Part shown: piece after piece, positions 1-5,772 of the stretch
Numbering within the stretch: position 1 is the stretch's first letter
Layout of the letters: every line of letters begins with the position of its first letter
Source of the DNA: Candidatus Poribacteria bacterium
GTDB lineage: Bacteria; Poribacteria; WGA-4E; B28-G17
Length of the DNA: 5,772 bases
Assembly (NCBI GenBank): GCA_003645735.1
Contig: QNBQ01000136.1
Span: 1 to 5,772, forward strand
Direction of reading: 5' to 3'
The notes under the pieces: model-generated
Database searches by the model: none
The model's input: the letters and a program-made list of their open reading frames with translations, nothing else
What the model was told of the DNA's origin: nothing
Program-made: the position numbers and the translations under genes

Positions 1-335
1 ATCAGGTGGTCGACCGGGTCCCAGACGTCCCTCTCCCAAAAGGTGGAGAGGACGACCCTCCTCGGCGAGGGGTTAGGGGTCAAGTCGGGGGGCGGGGAGT
101 TGAGGATGAACCTCCTGAGGTAGGAGGAGGCCGTTTGGGCGATGAAGCTTTCAAGCTCCTCAGGGGGGACCTCGCCGCCGAAAATGAAGCTCGGGGCGTG
201 CTCGTATAGGACGGCCAGCCTCATGAGGAACCGCTCCCCCACCTCCGGGTGGCCGATCAAAGCGGCGACGTCCGGCTCGCCCTCGGCCAGCCTCTCGATC
301 AGCCGGATCGAATCGGGGGAGGGCTCATATCTCAT
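1..335 (-). CDS. Unrecognised protein, N-terminal part, cut by the left edge of the window
   Basis: This is an open frame of 111 codons running leftward off the window with no stop. It begins [16 protein letters not shown]. The ATG at 335-333 overlaps the end of birA by 11 bp and has a GGAGAGG ribosome site at 351-345, nine bases upstream, so the start is well supported. The visible part is soluble, with acidic amphipathic stretches (about residues 9-45 and 58-78) and a proline-rich stretch near residues 80-92 (NSPPPDLTPNPSPRR) that may be a linker. There is no signal peptide, membrane segment or catalytic motif I recognise. It sits last in the run glsB-nadC-birA. The gene often found next to nadC-birA is coaX (type III pantothenate kinase), but the N-terminal DxGNT-type nucleotide-binding motif of CoaX is absent, so that is not a match. 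That it is coding is fairly sure; its function is unknown. Confidence 0.75.
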   Translation of the reverse strand, partial: MRYEPSPDSIRLIERLAEGEPDVAALIGHPEVGERFLMRLAVLYEHAPSFIFGGEVPPEELESFIAQTASSYLRRFILNSPPPDLTPNPSPRRVVLSTFWERDVWDPVDHL

Positions 336-1065
336 AAACCGATACCTCTCCATCGAACACCCTCCTCAGCCGACCGTCCGGGAGGGCGACTATAAGCTCC
401 CCCTTCTCGCCGAGGTCTATCGCCATCCCCCTGAACCTAACCCCTCCCTCCTCGACCTCGACCTCCCTGCCGAGCGTTGAGCAGAGGAGCCTGTATTCGG
501 AGAGGATGGCGTCGAACTCCCATCTCTTCAGCGCTTTGTATCTCGCCTCCAGCTCCGCCAGGATCAGCTCTATAAGCTCGAACCTGTCCACCTCCCGACC
601 GACCTCCAGGTTGAGCGACGTGGCCCCTCCCTTCGGGTGAGGGGGAAGCTCCTCCTCCCTCAGGTTGACGTTGACCCCTATGCCGAGGATAGCCAGCCTT
701 CCGCCCTCGAAGCTCTCCAGCAGCACCCCCGCCGCCTTTCTGCCGTTTATCGTCACATCGTTCGGCCATTTCAACCTGGGCTTCAGATCGCACATCCTCG
801 ATATGGCCCGTGCGACCGCCGATGAGGATGCCAGCGTTATAAGCGGGAGCATATCGGGGGGTATGTTGGGCCTGAGGATAAGGGAGATGAGGGCGGCCGA
901 TCCGGGCGGGGCGATCCACCTCCTCCCCCTCCTCCCCCTTCCCGATGTTTGATAATCGGCCACGACGACCGTCCCCTCCGGCGCGCCCAGCCTGGCCAGC
1001 ATGAGGGCGTCGTCGTTCGTCGAGCCGGTCACCTGGCGGAACAAAGCCTCGCCGCCGAGCCTCAT
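325..1065 (-). CDS. birA: Biotin--[acetyl-CoA-carboxylase] ligase, catalytic form without HTH domain
   Basis: It makes biotinyl-5'-AMP from biotin and ATP and transfers biotin to the lysine of the biotin carrier protein of acetyl-CoA carboxylase and similar enzymes, in the cytoplasm. The 246 residues hold the BPL/LplA catalytic fold: TGSTND at 13-18, the biotin/AMP loop [10 protein letters not shown] at 41-50, KWPNDV at 99-104, KAAGVLLES at 110-118 and GIGVNVN at 128-134. A C-terminal SH3-like domain follows from about 197, with the usual [12 protein letters not shown] pattern. The protein starts straight at the catalytic domain, so the N-terminal winged helix of repressor-type BirA is absent. 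This is a group I, enzyme-only ligase that should not itself repress biotin genes. The ATG at 1065 overlaps the nadC stop as ATGA, with GGAG at 1077-1074, eight bases upstream. Coupled translation with nadC is likely. Confidence 0.95.
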   Translation of the reverse strand: MRLGGEALFRQVTGSTNDDALMLARLGAPEGTVVVADYQTSGRGRRGRRWIAPPGSAALISLILRPNIPPDMLPLITLASSSAVARAISRMCDLKPRLKWPNDVTINGRKAAGVLLESFEGGRLAILGIGVNVNLREEELPPHPKGGATSLNLEVGREVDRFELIELILAELEARYKALKRWEFDAILSEYRLLCSTLGREVEVEEGGVRFRGMAIDLGEKGELIVALPDGRLRRVFDGEVSVYEI

Positions 1066-1895
1066 CTCAAAAGCTCCATGCTCATATCGATCGGGGGGGC
1101 GGAATGGGTCAGGGCGCCTATCGATATCACGTCGACCCCCGTCTCGGCCACCTCCCTGACGTTCTCCAGCGTTATCCCCCCCGACACCTCGACTATCGCC
1201 CTCCCGTCTATGATCCTGACGGCCCGCCTGATCATCTCGATCGGCATGTTGTCCAGCATTATGATGTCGACCCCCGCCCTCAGCGCCTCCTCTATGTCCT
1301 CCAGCTTCTCGACCTCGACCTCTATCTTGGTGGTGTGGGAGGCTTTTTCTCTGGCCGCCTTGACGGCGGCGGTTATCGATCCGGCGGCGGCTATGTGGTT
1401 GTCCTTTATCAGAATCGAATCGTAAAGGCCGAACCTGTGGTTGAACCCCCCTCCCACCCTGACGGCGTATTTCTCAAGCTCCCTCCAGCCGGGGGTGGTC
1501 TTGCGGGTATCCGCTATCTTGACGTCAAGCCCCTTCACCGCCTCGACGAATTTGGAGGTGAGCGTGGCTATCCCGGACAGCCTCTGGAGGAAGTTGAGGC
1601 AGATGCGCTCCCCCATCAGTATCGATCTGACCGGGCCGATGAGGCGGGCGATGATCTGGTCGGGGGCGATCCTGTCCCCGTCCCTCTTCTCCGGCAGAAA
1701 CCTCACCCGGGGGTCTATCTCCCGGTAGACGTATTCGGCCACGTGACAGCCGGCCAACACCCCCTCGCCCTTGGAGAGTATAACCGCCTCCCCCTCCAGG
1801 GATTCCGGCACGACGTAAAGCGAGGTTATATCCCCGGGGCCTATGTCCTCCTCAAGAGCGAGCTGGATCAGTCTTCTGGTGAGAATCGATATCAT
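1062..1895 (-). CDS. nadC: Nicotinate-nucleotide pyrophosphorylase (carboxylating), quinolinate phosphoribosyltransferase
   Basis: It converts quinolinate and PRPP to nicotinate mononucleotide, CO2 and pyrophosphate, the entry of the de novo pathway into the shared NAD route. The 277 residues match the usual family length. Visible blocks are [10 protein letters not shown] (16-25), [16 protein letters not shown] (96-111), DTRKTTPG (129-136), GGGFNHR (148-154), KDNHI (164-168), EVEVE (192-196), LDNM (214-217), EVSGGI (236-241) and SIGALTHS (258-265). These cover the arginine, histidine, lysine and acidic residues that hold quinolinate and PRPP in known structures. The ATG at 1895 overlaps the stop of the small membrane gene as ATGA. 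Its clearest ribosome site, GGAGG at 1912-1908, is 12 bases away, rather far, which fits coupling to the upstream gene. The nadA and nadB partners are not in the window. Identification is firm. Confidence 0.96.
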   Translation of the reverse strand: MISILTRRLIQLALEEDIGPGDITSLYVVPESLEGEAVILSKGEGVLAGCHVAEYVYREIDPRVRFLPEKRDGDRIAPDQIIARLIGPVRSILMGERICLNFLQRLSGIATLTSKFVEAVKGLDVKIADTRKTTPGWRELEKYAVRVGGGFNHRFGLYDSILIKDNHIAAAGSITAAVKAAREKASHTTKIEVEVEKLEDIEEALRAGVDIIMLDNMPIEMIRRAVRIIDGRAIVEVSGGITLENVREVAETGVDVISIGALTHSAPPIDMSMELLR

Positions 1896-2173
1896 CTCCG
1901 GCCGCGACCTCCGGAGAGAAGGTTTATGAAGGCGACGAACAGGGCCGACCCTATTATCGCCCAGACCACGGGGAACCTTTTGGGGCCGATCCTGACGGCG
2001 AGCAGCATCGGGAGATCGAGCTTATCGGCCATCCACGTGCCTATCACGGCCCCCACAAGCCCCAGCGCCACCGATACCAGGCATCCCCCCCGGGAGTAGC
2101 CGGCTATCGCCTTTCCTATAGAGCCGCAAACGGCGGCGATCAAGACGAGAAGGATCAGATGAACCCAGCTCAT
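1892..2173 (-). CDS. Small three-helix membrane protein, GlsB/YeaQ/YmgE-like
   Basis: A 93-residue, very hydrophobic protein with three predicted membrane helices, about residues 4-24, 29-49 and 66-86. They are rich in Gly, Ala, Val and Leu and hold the spaced glycines typical of the family ([20 protein letters not shown]). The tail is short and basic, ending GGRGRR. Length, glycine pattern and topology fit the GlsB/YeaQ/YmgE (transglycosylase-associated) stress membrane proteins, whose biochemical role is not settled. The third segment and the loop near residues 50-65 are less typical, so a different small membrane family is possible. It is the first gene after the leftward promoter, with a predicted leader of only about 18 bases and a weak ribosome site (GTGGG directly before ATG). 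Its TGA overlaps the nadC ATG. No functional link to NAD or biotin is known to me. Confidence 0.72.
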   Translation of the reverse strand: MSWVHLILLVLIAAVCGSIGKAIAGYSRGGCLVSVALGLVGAVIGTWMADKLDLPMLLAVRIGPKRFPVVWAIIGSALFVAFINLLSGGRGRR

Positions 2174-2197
2174 CCCACACCCGCGGACGGCTAACTT

Positions 2198-2227
2198 ATT
2201 TTAACACACCCCTCCTCGGTTTGACAA
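2198..2227 (-). promoter_or_regulatory. Sigma-70-type promoter for the glsB-like/nadC/birA run
   Basis: On the minus strand the -35 is TTGTCA (2227-2222, five of six to consensus). The -10 is TAAAAT (2203-2198, five of six) preceded by TGT, an extended -10. The spacer is 18 bp. Transcription should start near 2191, giving a leader of roughly 18 bases before the ATG at 2173. The -35 overlaps that of the divergent rightward promoter by five bases. Confidence 0.72.
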
Positions 2228-2249
2228 CTTCGAGGCCCGCGAGTATAAT
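2221..2249 (+). promoter_or_regulatory. Perfect-consensus sigma-70 promoter for the nuclease/rarA pair
   Basis: TTGACA at 2221-2226 and TATAAT at 2244-2249 are separated by exactly 17 bp, so both hexamers and the spacing match the consensus. The predicted start of transcription is near 2256-2257. It lies 38 bp upstream of the nuclease start codon, counted from the -10, and no other promoter is seen for rarA. Confidence 0.85.
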
Positions 2250-2256
2250 CTGGGTG

Positions 2257-2280
2257 ATGATCCTGAAAGGAAAGCGGTGA
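2257..2280 (+). CDS. Possible seven-codon upstream reading frame (leader peptide)
   Basis: ATG at 2257 followed by codons for MILKGKR and TGA at 2278-2280, in the same frame as the nuclease gene whose ATG is seven bases further on. The ATG coincides with the transcription start predicted from the perfect -10, so it would be read from a leaderless transcript if at all. The stop lies inside the GGTGAT segment that probably serves as ribosome site for the nuclease. It may be chance, since the element is very short. Confidence 0.25.
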   Translation: MILKGKR

Positions 2281-2281
2281 T
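2276..2281 (+). promoter_or_regulatory. Ribosome binding site of the nuclease gene
   Basis: GGTGAT matches the 3' half of the full Shine-Dalgarno (AAGGAGGTGAT) and ends five bases before the ATG at 2287. A more purine-rich stretch, AAGGAAAG at 2267-2274, is about 15 bases from the ATG if AGGA is taken as its core, which is too far for the usual spacing. The in-frame TGA at 2278 excludes any start further upstream, so 2287 is the first usable ATG. Confidence 0.5.
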
Positions 2282-2286
2282 GGGCG

Positions 2287-3915
2287 ATGAGGTTCACGGC
2301 CCTGGGCGGCGGGACGGAGGTGGGGGCCAGCTGCTACCTCCTCCAGGTCGCCGGGAAGAACATCCTGCTCGACGCCGGCATAAGGGTCAACAGGAGGGGG
2401 GAGGAGGCGCTCCCCAACCTCGAGCTTCTGAGGGAGCTGACGAACGATCGGCTCGACCTGATCCTCATCTCACACGCCCACCTCGACCACTGCGGCGCCC
2501 TGCCCATAATCCACTCCCTCTTCCCCACGACCCCCATCTACGCCACCACCCCCACCAGGCTGATCGCCGCCGTGTTGCTCAACGACACGCTCAAGATCAT
2601 GGAGAGGGAATCGGAGGAGAAGGACTCGGAGGTCAGGCTCTTCGATAAGGGGATGGTGGAGAGCGCCGTCTGGGCGATACGGACCGCCCCCTTCTCCAAA
2701 TGGTTCAAGCCGCTGAACGACCCCGAGATAGAGGTCTACTTCCACCCCGCCGGTCACGTGATGGGCGCCGCCTCGATCCTGATGAAAACCCCCGAGGCCA
2801 AGATCGTCTATTCGGGCGACATATCCACCGCCTCCCAGAGGACGGTCGCCGGGATGGAGCCGATCGATTTCTTCGAGCCGGACGTGTTGATAATCGAGTC
2901 GACCTACGGCGATTCGAAACACGAGGCGAGGAAGGTGGAGGAGGGCAAGCTGGCGAGAACAGTTGCCGAGGTGATCGAGCGGGGCGGCACGGCCCTGATC
3001 CCCGCCTTCGCCTTCGGCAGGGCGCAGGAGGTGATCCTGATCCTCAAGTTCAGCATGCTCAGCGGCATCATCCCCAAGTTCCCCATCTACGTGGACGGGC
3101 TTGTGAGAAGCATCTGCGACCTTTACGCCGAGCTCCTGGATTATCTGCCCGCCAAGCTCCGCAACTACGTCAAAAACTCCCGCCAGCCGATCTTCTGGTC
3201 GGGCGGCGACGGGAGCATGCCCCAGGTGGTCAAGGTTATATCCCCCGAGGAGAGGAAATCGCTGCTGCTGCCCGAGCCGAAGTGCATAATCTCGTCGTCG
3301 GGGATGCTGACGGGCGGGCCGAGCGTCTATTACGCCAGATGGCTGGCGTCCAACCCCAAAAACGCCATACTGCTCACCGGCTATCAGGACGAGGAGTCTC
3401 CCGGGAGGAGGTTGCAGGAGCTGGAACAGGGCGGGACGCTGGAGCTTGAGGGGACGGAGGTGGAGGTGAGGTGCGAGGTCAGGAAATACAACCTCTCCGC
3501 CCATGCCGATCAGATCCAGCTCTGCCAGCAGATAAGCTACATGAAGCCCAAGTCGATCGTCCTGGTTCACGGCGAGCCGAACGCCATAAAGGAGCTGCGC
3601 GAGAAGCTGTTGCTCAAGAGCCTGGTCTTCGTGGGCAAAAACGGATACACGCTCGACCCGCTTCAGCCGCCCGATTGGCTCACCCAACACAGGCTCCTCC
3701 AGATAGACGCCGCGCATAACAGGTTCTTCGGTCGTATAGAGCGGACCGATGACGGCGGCGTGGCGATCGTCTTCGGGAGGGATCTTGCCGAATCGCCTCA
3801 GTGGAAGCAGTTCTTCGAGGGGTATGATGAGGTGACAGCGAAGTTCTTCGGCAAGAGGATACAGATCAGGCCGAAGCTGCCGTCCGATGAGGGGGGATCG
3901 GGCGATGAAGGTTGA
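2287..3915 (+). CDS. CPSF-type beta-CASP metallo-beta-lactamase ribonuclease (YSH1-like) with C-terminal extension
   Basis: Probably a zinc-dependent ribonuclease of the beta-CASP group that cleaves RNA in the cytoplasm. The 542 residues start with the lactamase fold (LGGGTEVGAS, 6-14). Metal ligands are HAHLDH (63-68), His157 in AGHVMGA and Asp178 in SGDIS. The beta-CASP part follows: ESTYGD (204-209), FGRAQEVI (243-250), PIYVDG (266-271), SSGML (337-341), TGYQDE (364-369), SAHAD with His406 and VHGE with His428. All catalytic positions are present. The opening resembles CPSF/YSH1-type enzymes such as Thermus TTHA0252 more than RNase J. The KH domains of archaeal aCPSF1 are missing. Residues from about 450 to 542 go beyond the usual bacterial length (around 430-460) and end in an acidic, Gly-rich tail; I do not recognise this part. 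It starts its own transcript and overlaps rarA by 11 bp. Exact substrate and endo- versus exo-activity are not readable. Confidence 0.9.
   Translation: MRFTALGGGTEVGASCYLLQVAGKNILLDAGIRVNRRGEEALPNLELLRELTNDRLDLILISHAHLDHCGALPIIHSLFPTTPIYATTPTRLIAAVLLNDTLKIMERESEEKDSEVRLFDKGMVESAVWAIRTAPFSKWFKPLNDPEIEVYFHPAGHVMGAASILMKTPEAKIVYSGDISTASQRTVAGMEPIDFFEPDVLIIESTYGDSKHEARKVEEGKLARTVAEVIERGGTALIPAFAFGRAQEVILILKFSMLSGIIPKFPIYVDGLVRSICDLYAELLDYLPAKLRNYVKNSRQPIFWSGGDGSMPQVVKVISPEERKSLLLPEPKCIISSSGMLTGGPSVYYARWLASNPKNAILLTGYQDEESPGRRLQELEQGGTLELEGTEVEVRCEVRKYNLSAHADQIQLCQQISYMKPKSIVLVHGEPNAIKELREKLLLKSLVFVGKNGYTLDPLQPPDWLTQHRLLQIDAAHNRFFGRIERTDDGGVAIVFGRDLAESPQWKQFFEGYDEVTAKFFGKRIQIRPKLPSDEGGSGDEG
3889..3897 (+). 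promoter_or_regulatory. Ribosome binding site that decides the rarA start
   Basis: The purine run GAGGGGGGA, inside the last codons of the nuclease gene, ends seven bases before the ATG at 3905. An in-frame ATG at 3887 would add MRGDRA, but it lies before this site and has no comparable site of its own, so 3905 is preferred. Confidence 0.6.
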
Positions 3916-5218
3916 GGGGCCGTCGCTTTTCGAGGGGATGGGGTGGAGCCCGGAGCCGCTGGCCTACAGGATGAGGCCCCGATCGCTTGAGGAGTTCGTC
4001 GGCCAGGAGCACGTTCTGGGGCCGGACAAGCCGCTCAGGAGGGCTTTGGAGGCGGGCAAGCTGCTGTCAAGCCTGATAATCTGGGGGCCGCCCGGCACGG
4101 GCAAGACCTCCCTGGCCCTCCTCGTGGCCGAGAAGGCCGGCGGGGCGTTCGAGAGGATGAGCGCCGTGCTGGCGGGGGTGGGCGAGCTGAGGAGGGTCAT
4201 CGAGGCGGCCAGGAGGAGGAAGGCCGCCGGCAGGAGAACGATACTCCTGATCGACGAGATTCACAGGTGGAACAAAGCCCAGCAGGATGCGCTGCTGCCG
4301 CACGTGGAGGACGGGACGATCGTCATGATCGGCGTCACCACAGAAAACCCGTTCTACGAGGTCATACCGCCGCTTGTGAGCAGGTCGCGCGTCATCCGGT
4401 TCGAGCCGCTCTCGGAGGAGGATATCCTAAAGCTGCTCAAAAGGGCGTTGAACGACCCGGAGAGGGGTTACGGTCGGCTGAGGGTGGAGGTTCCCGATGA
4501 GGTTCTGAAGCTCTGGGCCAAGGCAGCCGGGGGCGACGCGCGCAACGCTCTCAACTCGCTGGAGCTGGCCGTCGAATCGACCCCTCCCGATCGAGACGGC
4601 GTCATACGGATCGACATGGAGACGGCCAAAAGGTGTCTCGGCGAGAGGATCGTCAGGTATGACAAGGCCGCCGACGAGCATTACGACACGATCTCCGCTT
4701 TCATCAAAAGCGTCAGAGGCTCCGATCCGGACGCCGCGCTTTATTGGCTCGCCAAGATGATCCACGCCGGGGAGGATCCCAGGTTCATCATGAGGAGGCT
4801 GCTGATACTGGCCGCCGAGGACATAGGGTTGGCCGATCCGATGGCGATCGTCCTGACGGCGGCTTGCGCCCAGGCGCTGGAGCACGTCGGCCTGCCCGAG
4901 GCCCAATACCACCTGGCCGAGGCGACCCTTTACCTGGCGACGGCGCCCAAGTCCAACAGCGTCGGCGCCTATTTCAAGGCGCTGGAGCACATCAAAAACG
5001 AGGGCGCCAAACCCGTTCCCTCCCACCTCAAAACCAGCTCCCCCGACTACAAATACCCCCACGCCTACCCCGGCCACTGGGTCGATCAGAGGTATCTGCC
5101 CGAAGGGGTGGAGGGGGGATGGTTCGAGCCGTCCGATCAGGGCTATGAGCGGAGGATCAAGGAGATGTTGGAGAGGATCAAGAGGTTAAGGGAAAACGTT
5201 TGGAACGGCGGAGCGTAG
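3905..5218 (+). CDS. rarA: Replication-associated recombination protein A (RarA/MgsA, WRNIP1 family AAA+ ATPase)
   Basis: An AAA+ ATPase that acts at stalled replication forks, related to clamp-loader subunits and RuvB. From the ATG at 3905 it has 437 residues, close to the family norm. Visible parts are the family opening PLAYRMRPRSLEEFVGQEHVLG (key residues within 18-39), Walker A GPPGTGKTS (61-69), Walker B LLIDEIHRWNKAQQDALLP (114-132), sensor 1 TTENPF (145-150), an SRSRV arginine-finger region (159-163) and sensor 2 GGDARNALN (209-217). The C-terminal oligomerisation region runs from about 258 and includes DPDAALYWLAKMIHAGEDPR, LAAEDIGLADP, KSNSV and the closing YKYPHAYPGHWVDQRYLPE motif. 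No key residue is missing. It is co-directional with the nuclease, overlaps it by 11 bp, and should share its promoter. Its last 76 bp overlap a convergent frame. Confidence 0.96.
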   Translation: MKVEGPSLFEGMGWSPEPLAYRMRPRSLEEFVGQEHVLGPDKPLRRALEAGKLLSSLIIWGPPGTGKTSLALLVAEKAGGAFERMSAVLAGVGELRRVIEAARRRKAAGRRTILLIDEIHRWNKAQQDALLPHVEDGTIVMIGVTTENPFYEVIPPLVSRSRVIRFEPLSEEDILKLLKRALNDPERGYGRLRVEVPDEVLKLWAKAAGGDARNALNSLELAVESTPPDRDGVIRIDMETAKRCLGERIVRYDKAADEHYDTISAFIKSVRGSDPDAALYWLAKMIHAGEDPRFIMRRLLILAAEDIGLADPMAIVLTAACAQALEHVGLPEAQYHLAEATLYLATAPKSNSVGAYFKALEHIKNEGAKPVPSHLKTSSPDYKYPHAYPGHWVDQRYLPEGVEGGWFEPSDQGYERRIKEMLERIKRLRENVWNGGA

Positions 5219-5772
5219 CTGATGAGGAGCCACCTCCCCTCGTCCTCCACCGACACGAACTGATAAGCCAACCTCCTCTCAAAAGGCCCCTTCGATGCCG
5301 TTTCGGCCTCTATCAACGAGGTGGCGTTGTAGCCGTCGGGGAGATGAACCCCGGCGGCCCTTGAGAGCCGGAGGATCACTCCGAGGCGGTTCGGCCCGAA
5401 ACCGTTTCGTTCGAACGATGCGCTCGACGATCTCATCCCTCAGCTCCATCATCCACCTCACCTCCCGCCTCCTTGCGGGATGCAGCGGCCGCATGGCGAA
5501 CAGGTTCAGGCCCTTATACCCGGGGCTTATCATGGCGAGCATGAAGCTCCGCATCGCCTCCTTGGAGGGGAAGGAGAAGGCGTTCCCCAGGCCGAAATCG
5601 TCGCTGAGCTCGTCCCCGATCTGATTCGGATGGCCGATCTCGTTGGCGAACAGATGCTTCGTCCTGCCGCTCTCCCTCTGCACCTCCTCCATCCACCTCA
5701 CCAGCGTCTCCAACGGGAGCCGTTCGCCTCCGGGCTGGTAGATCTCGTATCCGCCGCCTACCTTCCGGGGAT
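5143..5772 (-). pseudogene. C-terminal part of a glycoside-hydrolase-like protein with a one-base frame change, open at the right edge
   Basis: Reading leftward from the window edge, one frame is open from 5772 to about 5399 (124 codons, no start needed). It gives PRKVGGGYEIYQPGGERLP, then HLFANEIGHPNQIGDELSDD, MISPGYKGLNLFAM and IVERIVRTKRF. Beyond TTT (5401-5399) this frame turns into Arg/Pro/Ser-rich text ending at 5279. The +1 frame, entered by skipping C5398, continues naturally as GPNRLGVILRLSRAAGV, HLPDGYNATSLIEAE, RRLAYQFVSVEDEGRWLLIS and stops at 5143. GC-rich third positions follow the same switch. So one gene seems to have gained one base, by mutation, by sequencing error, or as a programmed +1 shift. 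The stretch ending GYKGLNLFAM recalls the substrate-pocket region of GH35/GH42 beta-galactosidases, but this is weak memory-based likeness, and the N-terminal part lies outside. The tail overlaps the end of rarA by 76 bp, so the true end may have been lost. Confidence 0.6.

Noticed and set aside
1104..2099. A 331-codon plus-strand frame over nadC and the membrane gene
   Set aside because: It is low-complexity Pro/Arg/Gly/Asp text opposite a clear nadC and crosses the gene boundary. No protein-like pattern.
2277..2648. A 123-codon frame starting GTG/ATG just before the nuclease ATG
   Set aside because: Although a purine stretch (2267-2274) is well spaced for ATG 2280, the product is Gly/Arg/Pro/His shadow text in the wrong frame relative to the nuclease.
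2470..3717. A 415-codon open frame on the minus strand opposite the nuclease gene
   Set aside because: Its text is rich in Gly, Arg, Leu, His and Pro with no domain, and the plus-strand nuclease has all catalytic motifs. It is an antisense shadow caused by high GC.
3887..3904. Upstream in-frame ATG of rarA adding MRGDRA
   Set aside because: The ATG at 3905 has a good ribosome site at 3889-3897, which the 3887 ATG precedes. The added residues do not resemble the family N-terminus.
4427..5077. A 216-codon minus-strand frame opposite rarA
   Set aside because: Gly/Val/Arg-rich shadow of rarA without any motif or ribosome site.
5281..5316. Possible terminator hairpin for the leftward gene, AGGCC and GGCCT arms followed by TTTT
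   Set aside because: The stem is only five base pairs with a loop of about 16 bases, and it lies inside the apparent coding frame. Too weak to call.
5279..5713. The right-hand leftward gene as a complete 144-residue protein starting at TTG 5713
   Set aside because: The frame stays open upstream to the window edge with protein-like sequence, so the TTG is internal. The last 40 residues are Arg/Pro/Ser-rich out-of-frame text after the frame change.

Overview
The window is bacterial chromosomal DNA, GC-rich and densely packed, with 4 to 11 bp overlaps inside gene runs and only one real intergenic gap (2174-2286). The promoters are sigma-70-like and there are Shine-Dalgarno sites, so it is bacterial rather than archaeal. 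Arginine is written mostly with AGG and isoleucine ATA is common despite the high GC. That pattern is often seen in thermophiles and in some uncultured phyla, but the sequence does not fix the lineage.

Layout. A leftward run reads, in transcription order, a GlsB/YeaQ-type small membrane protein (2173-1892), nadC for quinolinate phosphoribosyltransferase (1895-1062), birA for biotin-protein ligase without a DNA-binding domain (1065-325), and the first 111 codons of an unrecognised protein that leaves the window at base 1. A rightward pair starts from the same gap: a CPSF-type beta-CASP metallo-beta-lactamase ribonuclease (2287-3915) and rarA, an AAA+ ATPase of the MgsA/WRNIP1 family (3905-5218). 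Facing rarA from the right is the 3' part of a leftward gene (5772-5143) that needs a one-base frame change near 5398 to read through. It looks like a damaged or recoded glycoside-hydrolase-like gene.

How the parts work together. The leftward run joins NAD synthesis (nadC) with cofactor attachment (birA), a neighbourhood seen in many bacteria. Every junction overlaps, so translational coupling is likely. The rightward pair joins an RNA-processing nuclease with a replication-fork maintenance ATPase. The two runs are fired by divergent promoters whose -35 hexamers share five bases, so only one polymerase should be able to occupy the site at a time. No tRNA, rRNA, CRISPR array or insertion sequence was seen. 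I found no clear new multi-gene system. The most unusual items are the shared -35 promoter pair, a seven-codon upstream reading frame at the predicted transcript start of the nuclease gene, the frame change in the right-hand gene, and the C-terminal extension of the nuclease.
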